Of a DNA stretch of 23,752 nt, positions 1-6,854 are shown in pieces. Every line of letters begins with the position of its first letter. Within the stretch, counting starts at the first letter, position 1. A program made the position numbers and the translations under genes. The notes beneath the pieces are model-generated. The model ran no database searches. It saw only the letters and a program-made list of their open reading frames with translations, and was not told the origin of the DNA. Source of the DNA: CAYLNK01 sp964384675. Its GTDB lineage: Bacteria; Acidobacteriota; Thermoanaerobaculia; UBA5066. The stretch spans positions 1 through 23,752 of the forward strand of contig CAYLNK010000064.1 of assembly GCA_964384675.1 (NCBI GenBank), given 5' to 3'.

Positions 1-277
1 CGTCGGCGCTCGCGGGAAGCGTCACCGGGTCGGGGGTGAGCGTGATCTCCGCGGGCTCGCCCTCGGCCAGGTCGACCGCGACGGCGAGGCCCGACGCCCG
101 GAGCGGATCGGCCAGCCGTTCGAGCGCGGCGCCGGCCCCCGGCTCCGGGTCCCGGCGATCGGTCGCGTGGAGGAGCGTCACCGGCGATCCCGTCGCGCGC
201 GCGATCGCCCCGGCGAGCGCCGCGACGGACGCCGAGAGGGGGCCCAGGTCGACCGCGGCGAGGACGGGACGCTTCAT
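1..277 (-). CDS. Universal stress protein (UspA-like), C-terminally truncated by window edge
   Basis: The minus strand reads an open frame from an ATG at 277-275 to the window edge, 92 codons visible. It begins MKRPVLAAVDLGPLSASVAA and continues with a hydrophobic strand SPVTLLHATDR. This beta strand (VLAAVDL), Ala-rich helix, second beta strand (VTLLHA) order is the start of the UspA alpha/beta fold, in which the first-strand Asp contacts ATP. The C-terminal half with the G-2x-G-9x-G(S/T) loop is outside the window, so ATP binding cannot be judged. The start codon overlaps the tetR stop (ATGA), indicating translational coupling and co-transcription behind the autoregulated tetR promoter. Usp is the best guess; a short alpha/beta protein of another family is possible. 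Confidence 0.6.
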   Translation of the reverse strand, partial: MKRPVLAAVDLGPLSASVAALAGAIARATGSPVTLLHATDRRDPEPGAGAALERLADPLRASGLAVAVDLAEGEPAEITLTPDPVTLPASAD

Positions 278-903
278 CGGCGGCGCCCCCGGGCCGGGGA
301 AATTCCCTCGCAGACGAACGCGACGAGGAACGCCACGTCCTCGGCCACCGGGCGGACGGGCTTCTCGCCGATGCGCCTGAGGATCACCTCCCGCGTGGCG
401 CCCGCGATCGCCCACGCGGTCCGGTCGGGGTCGTCGAGACGGATCTCCCCGCGGGTCGCGGCCGCCTCGAGCATCGAGACGAGCTGGGCGACGTGGCGGC
501 GCCGGCTCGCTTCCTTCTGCTGTCGGCGCTGCTCGGTCCCCTCGCCCAGCGCGAAGTAGAGGCGGAAGAAGTCCTTCCTCTCGTCGAAGTAGCCGAGCTG
601 CGTGGTGAGGACGCGCTCCAGCGTCTCCCGGAGCGTCCCGCCGGCCCCGGAGGCGGCGAGGAGACGGTCGAGGAGCTCGGTGACGGCGGCCTGCGTCGTC
701 CGCTCGAAGAGCTCCTCCCGGGAGCGGAAGTAGAGGTAGATCGTCCCCTTGGCGACGCCCGCTTCGTCCGCGATCTCCTGCACGGTGGCGCTCTCGAGGC
801 CCCGCCGCCCGACCACGCGCACCGTCGCCTCCCGGATCGCCCGGCAGCGGAACTCGTTGACGACCTGGTCCTTCGTGACGGTCGCGTGCAGTCTGCTGAC
901 CAT
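274..903 (-). CDS. TetR/AcrR family transcriptional regulator
   Basis: A 209-aa one-component repressor. Residues about 20-66 form the TetR helix-turn-helix: IREATVRVVGRRGLESATV, then QEIADEAGVAKGTIYLYF with the family hallmark GTIYLYFRSREELF. The rest is a helical ligand-binding domain with no recognisable ligand motif. The ATG at 903-901 has no Shine-Dalgarno; a -10-like TAGACT (910-915, minus strand) lies 6 nt before it, so the mRNA is probably leaderless. A 16-bp palindrome (896-911) covers start codon and -10 box, suggesting autorepression. The stop overlaps the following usp-like start by 4 nt, so the regulator and the stress protein are probably one operon. Regulated targets other than itself cannot be read from the window. 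Confidence 0.93.
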   Translation of the reverse strand: MVSRLHATVTKDQVVNEFRCRAIREATVRVVGRRGLESATVQEIADEAGVAKGTIYLYFRSREELFERTTQAAVTELLDRLLAASGAGGTLRETLERVLTTQLGYFDERKDFFRLYFALGEGTEQRRQQKEASRRRHVAQLVSMLEAAATRGEIRLDDPDRTAWAIAGATREVILRRIGEKPVRPVAEDVAFLVAFVCEGISPARGRRR

Positions 904-911
904 GCGGTCAG
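896..911. promoter_or_regulatory. Candidate TetR operator palindrome over the tetR start
   Basis: CTGACC-ATGC-GGTCAG is a perfect 6+6 inverted repeat with a 4-nt centre. TGACC...GGTCA half-sites are common among TetR-family operators. The site overlaps the -10-like box TAGACT (910-915 on the minus strand) and the ATG (901-903), so a bound dimer would cover the transcription start. The palindrome is seen directly; binding by this TetR is inferred. Confidence 0.6.
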
Positions 912-915
912 TCTA
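910..915 (-). promoter_or_regulatory. -10-like box (TAGACT) for leaderless tetR
   Basis: On the minus strand TAGACT is followed by 6 nt (GACCGC) and then the tetR ATG. This spacing would put transcription start at the A of the ATG. No convincing -35 is visible 17 nt upstream. The rest of the 904-1121 gap shows no gene-like frame. Confidence 0.5.
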
Positions 916-1121
916 GCGAACGAAGGGGTCACCGCGCACCGGAAGGAAGCCGAAAGAGCCGCCGGGTGGACGGAGGAGCGGGCGGTCGGCGTCGGGACGC
1001 CGATCGGACCTGGCTTCCTCCTCGCGGCGCTCCTCTGTCCCCTCCCGCGCGTCCTCTCGCCGTGGGACGGCGGCTCGTCTCGTTCGTCGCGCCGGGCTCC
1101 GTCGACCACGGGCCGAGAACG

Positions 1122-1805
1122 TCAGCCGGGACCGCCCTGACCCGCCCGGATCCCGTCGGGCCACGGCGTCTCGATGGCGAGGGGCAGCAGCGACTCGACC
1201 TCGGCGGCTCCGAGTCCGGCGAGATCCGTCAGGCGAGCGACCTCACGGACGAGGACCTCGGCGATCGGGATCGCGGGCAGCGCGCGCGAGACGAGCGCGG
1301 TCATCGAGCGGTAGTACCAGACGGTGCCGAGCCGGCCCCCCTTGAAGACCGGTCCCGACCAGACCGCGCTGCCCTGGCGCTCGAGGTCCGCCACGGTGCG
1401 CACCACCGCGTCGAGCTTGTCCGCGGCGACGACGAGGTACGAGTCGGGGCGGAGCCCGGAGCGGAGCTTGGCGACGTGCTCCACCTTCCGGTCGAGCCAG
1501 GCCCTCTTGCGGCCGCCCTGGGGCTCGTCGTCGGTACAGTCCCGGACGATCGCCGCCACGTCGGCTCCGAACGCGGCGACCTCGGGCCAGAAGCGGGGCC
1601 CGCCGTCCTCGATGGTGTCGTGGAGGAGCGCGGCCCGCACCTGCGTCGTCGTGCCCCCGGCGGCGAGCACCGTCGTCGCCACACGGATCGGGTGGCCGAT
1701 GTACGGAGCCCCCGAGCTCTTCTCCTTCTGGCCGGCGTGGATCCGATCGGCGAGGAGGAGCGCGCCCGCGAGGGCGGGGTCGGCGAGGAGCGCGTCGCGG
1801 CTCAC
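1122..1805 (-). CDS. Stand-alone HD-domain (p)ppGpp hydrolase-like protein
   Basis: About 227 aa from a GTG at 1805. The sequence follows the SpoT/RelA hydrolase domain: an early His in DRIHAGQ, the GxPYIGHP motif, the HD pair in ALLHDTIEDG with the following ED, and a later Asp in VVAADKLDAVVR. These match the metal- and pyrophosphate-handling residues of (p)ppGpp 3'-pyrophosphohydrolases. There is no synthetase, TGS or ACT domain, so it resembles small alarmone hydrolases (Mesh1-type) rather than full SpoT. The frame is open upstream to a GTG at 1955 and an ATG at 1904, but that stretch is Gly/Arg/Pro-rich and unlike the family, so 1805 is preferred; no clear Shine-Dalgarno supports any start. 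It is divergent from aceA. Substrate could be another nucleotide. Confidence 0.8.
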   Translation of the reverse strand: MSRDALLADPALAGALLLADRIHAGQKEKSSGAPYIGHPIRVATTVLAAGGTTTQVRAALLHDTIEDGGPRFWPEVAAFGADVAAIVRDCTDDEPQGGRKRAWLDRKVEHVAKLRSGLRPDSYLVVAADKLDAVVRTVADLERQGSAVWSGPVFKGGRLGTVWYYRSMTALVSRALPAIPIAEVLVREVARLTDLAGLGAAEVESLLPLAIETPWPDGIRAGQGGPG

Positions 1806-2035
1806 GCGCAAAATCGTGTCACGTGGACGGGAGCCAGGGAAGAGCGCCGTTCGCGCGCCCCGAGCCCCCCCGGCCCCCGCGCCCCCGGGCCGAGGACGGC
1901 TCATACGACCGGATCCGGGCGGAGCCGTTCGCCCAACCTGTCTGATTGAAATCACTTACGGAGCAACGTCGGCCGTCTGCATCGCCCGGAGGGGCGAGCC
2001 TCCGGACGGCTCGACCCTCGATTCGCCTGATGCAA

Positions 2036-2051
2036 CTGAGCCACGGCTCAG
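2036..2051. promoter_or_regulatory. 16-bp palindrome upstream of aceA
   Basis: CTGAGCC-AC-GGCTCAG, perfect 7+7 dyad, ends 15 nt before the TAAGGT -10-like box. Position fits an operator in the -35 region of the aceA promoter. Function is inferred. Confidence 0.4.
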
Positions 2052-2066
2052 GCATCCTCCGGGGCG

Positions 2067-2072
2067 TAAGGT
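2067..2072 (+). promoter_or_regulatory. -10-like box (TAAGGT) for aceA
   Basis: TAAGGT lies 8 nt before an in-frame ATG (2081) and 35 nt before the preferred GTG start (2108). If used, transcription would begin near 2079-2081 and give a leader of about 27 nt that includes the Shine-Dalgarno at 2094-2101. Confidence 0.35.
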
Positions 2073-2093
2073 GACCCCATATGTCGTACCGAG

Positions 2094-2101
2094 AGGAGGA
2101 G
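2094..2101 (+). promoter_or_regulatory. Shine-Dalgarno deciding the aceA start
   Basis: AGGAGGAG ends 6 nt before GTG 2108, an ideal arrangement. The upstream ATG at 2081 has no Shine-Dalgarno, and the nine extra residues it would add (MSYREEEPT) are encoded by this purine-rich ribosome site itself. Confidence 0.7.
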
Positions 2102-2107
2102 CCCACC

Positions 2108-3394
<1,287 letters not shown>

Positions 3395-3418
3395 CGCGCC
3401 GAGCGTGAGGACTTCCGG

Positions 3419-3446
3419 GGGCCCGGGATCGCTCGATCCCGGGCCC
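3419..3446. terminator. Strong hairpin terminator between aceA and the DUF1152 gene
   Basis: GGGCCCGGGATC / GATCCCGGGCCC is a perfect 12-bp stem with a 4-nt loop (GCTC), 24 nt after the aceA stop and followed by TTCT. It lies between two convergent genes and may serve both strands, though the T tract is short on the plus strand. Confidence 0.8.
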
Positions 3447-3471
3447 TTCTCGTGTCCGCCGTCGGGGACGC

Positions 3472-4410
3472 CTAGATCGGTATCGTGGACGGAGGTCGTG
3501 TGGGTGCGGTATTCCGGAACCCCTCGATGATCGCGCTCACCTCCCACGCGGTCTTCGTGCCCTCGAGCAACGGCAGGAAGAGGTGGGTCGCAGCGACGGC
3601 CGGGAGGTCGAAGAACCAGTAGAGGGGAAGGAGCGGCGAGAGCCACGTGTGCTCGGCGATCGATCCGAACACGCCCCGCATCGCGCCGAGAACGACTCTC
3701 TGTACGTGGCTCTGTCTGAGTCCCGCTTGCTTCGATAAGACGTGCTCGACGGCGTCCTCGTAAGCGCGCCCGGCCTCGGTGAGGAGTGACAGCGAAGCGG
3801 TTCCGAGGAAGCCGCCGATCTGCGACAGCTGGGCGACGCGTTCGAGGAATCGCGCGTGGCGGATTCCGTCCCGCAGCTCCGAGCCCATTCCGAGGCAGGC
3901 CACCAGCTTCACCGGGCAGCTGATCTTCGAGACCGCGCAGAGGGATGTGAGGTCCTCGCCGGGCGTACCGAGCGACGTCTCGTCCCCCCGCAGAAGGACG
4001 TCGATCCCGCCGTCCACGAGAACGACGGCGTCCAGCGACAGCTTCTCCACGAGGCGTTGGTAGGCGATTCGCATCGGCTCGACTCCGGTCTTGTCGAGCA
4101 GCCACACGGGCTGAACGTAGTCGAGGCTCGAGCGGAGCCAATCGGAGAGCCATGCCTCCGGGCAGTACCGATCCGTAGCCGCCGTATCGCCGGTGACCGA
4201 GCCGAGGTGGGCTGTGGTGCTGTCGAGTGCCGACGTCGAGAGCGAGTCGAACCTCGAGAAGGTGAGGCTGGCGAGATGGACGACCTTACCGGCCCCCCTG
4301 AGCTCGAGTAGGAGCGGCACCGCGCCGAGGACGTCGTAACCGCCGCCCGCCCCGGCGAGGAGGATCGATCGGCAGCGTGCGAGCGAGGCGACGACCGCTG
4401 GCTCGAGCAT
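3472..4410 (-). CDS. DUF1152 family protein
   Basis: A 312-aa soluble protein. The N-terminus has the glycine-rich LLAGAGGGYDVLGAVPL and the middle has VVLVDGGIDVLLRGDE followed by LGTPGEDL; both are hallmark blocks of the DUF1152 family, whose biochemical role is unknown. The Rossmann-like glycine-rich start suggests nucleotide or sugar-phosphate binding, but this is only inference. Its start is 14 nt after the stop of the small membrane protein gene, so the two are probably one transcript; no good Shine-Dalgarno is visible. Third-position GC looks lower than in neighbours (not counted), consistent with transfer or weak codon selection. Confidence 0.75.
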   Translation of the reverse strand: MLEPAVVASLARCRSILLAGAGGGYDVLGAVPLLLELRGAGKVVHLASLTFSRFDSLSTSALDSTTAHLGSVTGDTAATDRYCPEAWLSDWLRSSLDYVQPVWLLDKTGVEPMRIAYQRLVEKLSLDAVVLVDGGIDVLLRGDETSLGTPGEDLTSLCAVSKISCPVKLVACLGMGSELRDGIRHARFLERVAQLSQIGGFLGTASLSLLTEAGRAYEDAVEHVLSKQAGLRQSHVQRVVLGAMRGVFGSIAEHTWLSPLLPLYWFFDLPAVAATHLFLPLLEGTKTAWEVSAIIEGFRNTAPTRPPSTIPI

Positions 4411-4424
4411 TCGACCGGCGGCCC

Positions 4425-4736
4425 TCAGAAGTCCTTGGCGTGGAAGACGGAGAAGAAGAGCGCGTAGAGGAACGAGACGGCGGCCGACGCCACCGCGCCC
4501 ACGGTGTAGATCGCGATCGTCGCGATCAGCAGTCGCGGGCTGATGGCCCTCCTGAGGACCTCCGTCAACGCGCCGAGCGAGATCAGGCAGGCGAGCGCGC
4601 CCACGGTCACCGCGAGGTTCTGGTTCAGCGCCTTCGGATTCGTCGCCCAGACGACGAAGAGGCCGATCGAGAGCACGGCGCCGCCCAGCCAGACCGCGAC
4701 CGGCACCAGGAAGCGATGGGAGTCCGGAGAGAGCAT
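4425..4736 (-). CDS. Small integral membrane protein, three predicted helices
   Basis: 103 aa, no family recognised. Hydrophobic segments at about residues 9-31 (VPVAVWLGGAVLSIGLFVVW), 41-61 (LAVTVGALACLISLGALTEV) and 70-96 (IATIAIYTVGAVASAAVSFL onwards) are separated by charged loops (NPKALNQN; RRAISPR). The ATG at 4736 has no Shine-Dalgarno but is preceded by TACAAT six nt upstream, so translation is probably leaderless. It is first in a two-gene unit with the DUF1152 gene 14 nt downstream. It could anchor or partner that protein, but nothing in the sequence shows this. Confidence 0.75.
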   Translation of the reverse strand: MLSPDSHRFLVPVAVWLGGAVLSIGLFVVWATNPKALNQNLAVTVGALACLISLGALTEVLRRAISPRLLIATIAIYTVGAVASAAVSFLYALFFSVFHAKDF

Positions 4737-4742
4737 CCGTCC

Positions 4743-4748
4743 ATTGTA
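4743..4748 (-). promoter_or_regulatory. -10 box (TACAAT) for leaderless membrane-protein gene
   Basis: TACAAT on the minus strand is a 5/6 match to TATAAT and is followed by exactly 6 nt (GGACGG) and the ATG at 4736. Transcription would start at the start codon. No obvious -35. Confidence 0.6.
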
Positions 4749-4773
4749 CGGAGGGAGATCGCCTGCCCGGTGC

Positions 4774-4779
4774 TAGGCT
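4774..4779 (+). promoter_or_regulatory. -10-like box (TAGGCT, extended TGC) for the DUF3303-like gene
   Basis: TGCTAGGCT (4771-4779) has the TGN extension. The likely start of transcription, about 4786, leaves only about 5 nt before GTG 4791, in which there is no ribosome site. Together with the minus-strand box at 4743-4748 this makes a 54-nt divergent promoter. Confidence 0.4.
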
Positions 4780-4790
4780 GTTCGACCACC

Positions 4791-5060
4791 GTGCTGTACC
4801 TCGTCATCGAACGGTTCCGGGGAGGCGACGCCGTTCCCGTCTACCGCAGGTTTCGCGAGCGCGGACGGCTCGCGCCCGAGGGTCTCCGCTACGTGAGCAG
4901 CTGGGTCACGGTCGATCTCGGCCGCTGCTACCAGGTGATGGAGTGCGCGGAGCGCGCGCTCCTGGACGCCTGGATCGCGGAGTGGACCGACCTCGTCGAC
5001 TTCGAGGTCGTCCCCGTGATCACGTCGGCCGAGGCGGCCGCGCTCGTGCCTGACGCGTGA
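4791..5060 (+). CDS. DUF3303-like small protein
   Basis: 89 aa from GTG 4791. It begins VLYLVIERFRGGDAVPVYRR and contains GLRYVSSWVTVDLGRCYQVM, then ALLDAWIAEWTDLVDFEVVP; this pattern (short dimeric alpha/beta-barrel, with xYxVIERF, the WV(D)xxxxRCYQxME strand and a WxDLxDFEVxPV end) fits the DUF3303 family of unknown function. The frame runs further upstream, but that part overlaps the divergent gene on the other strand and is not protein-like; the GTG is the first start after the -10-like box. It is followed directly by a hairpin and the TPR gene. An enzymatic role is not known. Confidence 0.75.
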   Translation: MLYLVIERFRGGDAVPVYRRFRERGRLAPEGLRYVSSWVTVDLGRCYQVMECAERALLDAWIAEWTDLVDFEVVPVITSAEAAALVPDA

Positions 5061-5061
5061 C

Positions 5062-5082
5062 GACCCGCACAGCGTGCGGGTC
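5062..5082 (+). terminator. Hairpin after the DUF3303-like gene
   Basis: GACCCGCAC-AGC-GTGCGGGTC, a perfect 9-bp stem with a 3-nt loop, begins 2 nt after the stop codon. There is no T tract (CAGGG follows), so termination may be partial. It isolates the upstream gene from the promoter of the TPR gene. Confidence 0.5.
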
Positions 5083-5092
5083 CAGGGTGGCC

Positions 5093-5098
5093 TAACGT
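5093..5098 (+). promoter_or_regulatory. -10-like box (TAACGT) for leaderless TPR gene
   Basis: TAACGT, then 6 nt (CGTCCG), then ATG 5105; no Shine-Dalgarno. Same geometry as the boxes before 903, 4736, 9295 and 15221. Confidence 0.5.
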
Positions 5099-5104
5099 CG
5101 TCCG

Positions 5105-5818
5105 ATGTTCGCTCGCCTGGCCTACGTCCTCGTTGTCGGCGTCCTCGCCGCGCCTTCCCGCGCCCAGCCGCTCCCGAAGGAGGCCGAGCGGGAGCGGGAG
5201 ATCGCACGACTGAAGGCCACCGTGGAGGCGAGCCCGAAGGACGTCGGCTCGTGGCACGACCTCGGGACGCGGCTTCGCGAGGCGGACCGATGGGACGAGG
5301 CGATCGAGGCGGAGACGAAGGCGATCGCCGTCCACCCCCGCTACGCCGTGGCGTTCTTCGGGCGGGGCGTCGCGCGGATGGGGAAGCACGACTACCCGGC
5401 GGCGCGCGCCGACTTCACCGCGGCCATCGGCCTCTGGGAGTCGCGCGGCGGCTTCGAGCGTTTCGTGACGGAGGAGCGCGCGCGGGACGAGCACGTCGAC
5501 GCGTACCGCAACCGCGGCATCTCCTCCGGGCACGAGGGACTCTTCGCCGAGGCGGCGGCCGACCTCGGGACCGCCTTGAAGCTCCGTCCCGACGACCCGC
5601 GGCTCCTCTTCGAGCACGCCCACCTTCTGGAGAGGGCGGGGCAGAAGGACCAGGCGGCGGTGAGGTTCCAGCGCGCGGGCCTGATCTACGCCGACGGGCA
5701 CGCGGTCGACGCCGCGCGCCGCTGCATCGAGCGCCTCACCGCGCTCGGCGCGCGGGCGGCGGCCGAGGCCGTGGAGAAGAGGCTGGCTCCGAAGTCGCGG
5801 GGCGACGAGCTGCCGTAG
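5105..5818 (+). CDS. Secreted tetratricopeptide-repeat protein
   Basis: 237 aa. Residues 1-20 are a signal peptide (MFARLAYVLVVGVLAAPSRA, cleavage after SRA likely). The mature part is helical with TPR-like units: about 42-75 (DVGSWHDLGTRLREADRWDE), 76-110 (YAVAFFGRGVARMGKHDYPA), then 136-170 (VDAYRNRGISSGHEGLFAEA) and 171-200 (DDPRLLFEHAHLLERAGQKD). TPR proteins scaffold protein-protein contacts in the periplasm; no partner is evident. The ATG at 5105 is preceded by TAACGT with 6-nt spacing and no ribosome site. The frame open upstream is not part of the protein. It is convergent with the archaemetzincin gene, 52 nt away, with no clear terminator between. Confidence 0.85.
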   Translation: MFARLAYVLVVGVLAAPSRAQPLPKEAEREREIARLKATVEASPKDVGSWHDLGTRLREADRWDEAIEAETKAIAVHPRYAVAFFGRGVARMGKHDYPAARADFTAAIGLWESRGGFERFVTEERARDEHVDAYRNRGISSGHEGLFAEAAADLGTALKLRPDDPRLLFEHAHLLERAGQKDQAAVRFQRAGLIYADGHAVDAARRCIERLTALGARAAAEAVEKRLAPKSRGDELP

Positions 5819-5870
5819 CGGCGGCGGCGCCTCAGCGGCGGGACGAGAGCCGGATGAGCCTCTCCGACAG

Positions 5871-6854
5871 TCACCTACGTTCGGCCGTCAAGCCAGCCTC
5901 GTCCACCACGGATAGGAGACGCTCGTCCCGCGTGACCGCGTCGAAGCCGACGCTCCACTGGAGCTTTCTCAGGCACACCGGGCAGAGGTGCAACGGTCGG
6001 GAGTCCAGCTCATCGAGATGGTTCGAGCCGTTCATCACGCAGAGGAAGTGGACGCAGTGCTGCATGCCGAACATGTGCCCGGTCTCGTGGGCCAGCACCT
6101 TGGCGCTCCTCAAGAGGACGACGGCCCCGGTCGCTTCGTCGGGGGAATGGGCCGAGGGACGGTATCGAGCGAAGCTATGGATGCCCACGCGTTCCCTGAG
6201 CGATGCCTGTCCGAAGACGAAGTTCCACTCACCTCCCGGATACAGATCCTCCATCGTGACGCCGAGGAGACAGAAGCCGTCTGCTGGAAGCTCCCGGGCC
6301 AGGTACCGAAGGAGGTCACCCGTCAGTAGCTGAGGCGACGCAGCTCCGGGTCGGCTCCGAGCGGTAACACCGAGACTCGAGAGGTCCCGCGGGGGCCCGA
6401 TACGAACGGGGATCTGAAAGAACGCCTCCGCAAACCGTGCGAGAAGATCCAGCGGCGGCGCGTCGTCGGGCGGGAACCCACCGAGCGGTTGGATGTAGAG
6501 GGTCCCTCGAGCCGCGTCGGGCCTGTTCGGGCGCGACGCGACGAACTCCGGGTACGTCTGTCCGGCCTCGGGTTGAGCCGCCAGCCAATCTCCGGGTTTG
6601 GGGCTCGGGATCGGGTCGAAGCCCACCTCGTCGAATGGGGCGCGCTGTGCCGTAGACAGCGACGTGAGGTCACCGAGTGCCCGTCGGCGCTCGATTCCCC
6701 CCGGGGCCCGGAAGGGTGGCCGGGCCGTCACTTCCGCGTGTGCCGTGACGCGGCTCCCCCGTTCGAGCGCGATGAACCCGAGGCCGGTCACGGCCGCCGA
6801 AATCGCGACGATCGTTCCGGTCCGCACGCCGGCGCCCTCGCGTCCGGCGTTCAC
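5871..6854 (-). CDS. amzA: Archaemetzincin-type zinc metalloprotease, membrane-anchored
   Basis: About 327 aa. The zinc site HETGHMFGMQH (H256, E257, H260, H266) is followed by C-x4-C-x-M (CVHFLCVM) and a downstream CPVC pair, the full archaemetzincin signature (HExxHxxGx3C x4 CxM ... CxxC): catalytic zinc plus a four-Cys structural zinc. GVTMEDLYPGGEWNFVFGQA and SLRERVGIHSFARY are also family blocks. At roughly 327 aa it is longer than archaeal AmzA (about 180 aa) and resembles eukaryotic AMZ1/2 in having an N-terminal extension; residues about 13-29 (TIVAISAAVTGLGFIAL) look like an uncleaved anchor or signal. Start is GTG 6854, overlapping the Lon-like stop (GTGA), hence translational coupling. 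Substrates of this family are largely unknown. Codon use looks less GC-extreme than the protease upstream. Confidence 0.9.
   Translation of the reverse strand: MNAGREGAGVRTGTIVAISAAVTGLGFIALERGSRVTAHAEVTARPPFRAPGGIERRRALGDLTSLSTAQRAPFDEVGFDPIPSPKPGDWLAAQPEAGQTYPEFVASRPNRPDAARGTLYIQPLGGFPPDDAPPLDLLARFAEAFFQIPVRIGPPRDLSSLGVTARSRPGAASPQLLTGDLLRYLARELPADGFCLLGVTMEDLYPGGEWNFVFGQASLRERVGIHSFARYRPSAHSPDEATGAVVLLRSAKVLAHETGHMFGMQHCVHFLCVMNGSNHLDELDSRPLHLCPVCLRKLQWSVGFDAVTRDERLLSVVDEAGLTAERR

Larger units (their letters stand above)
1806..2107. other. Divergent intergenic region between HD hydrolase and isocitrate lyase
   Basis: About 300 nt with no convincing gene. It holds two dyads: CCGGAGG (1986-1992) with CCTCCGG (1999-2005), loop of 6; and CTGAGCC (2036-2042) with GGCTCAG (2045-2051), centre AC. 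A -10-like TAAGGT lies at 2067-2072. The second dyad is placed where a regulator of aceA could bind, just upstream of the -10-like box. No regulator for it is encoded beside it. Confidence 0.5.

Noticed and set aside
904..1121. Possible extra gene between tetR and the HD hydrolase
   Set aside because: Frames on both strands here have no start with a ribosome site and no protein-like pattern; only the tetR promoter and operator are supported.
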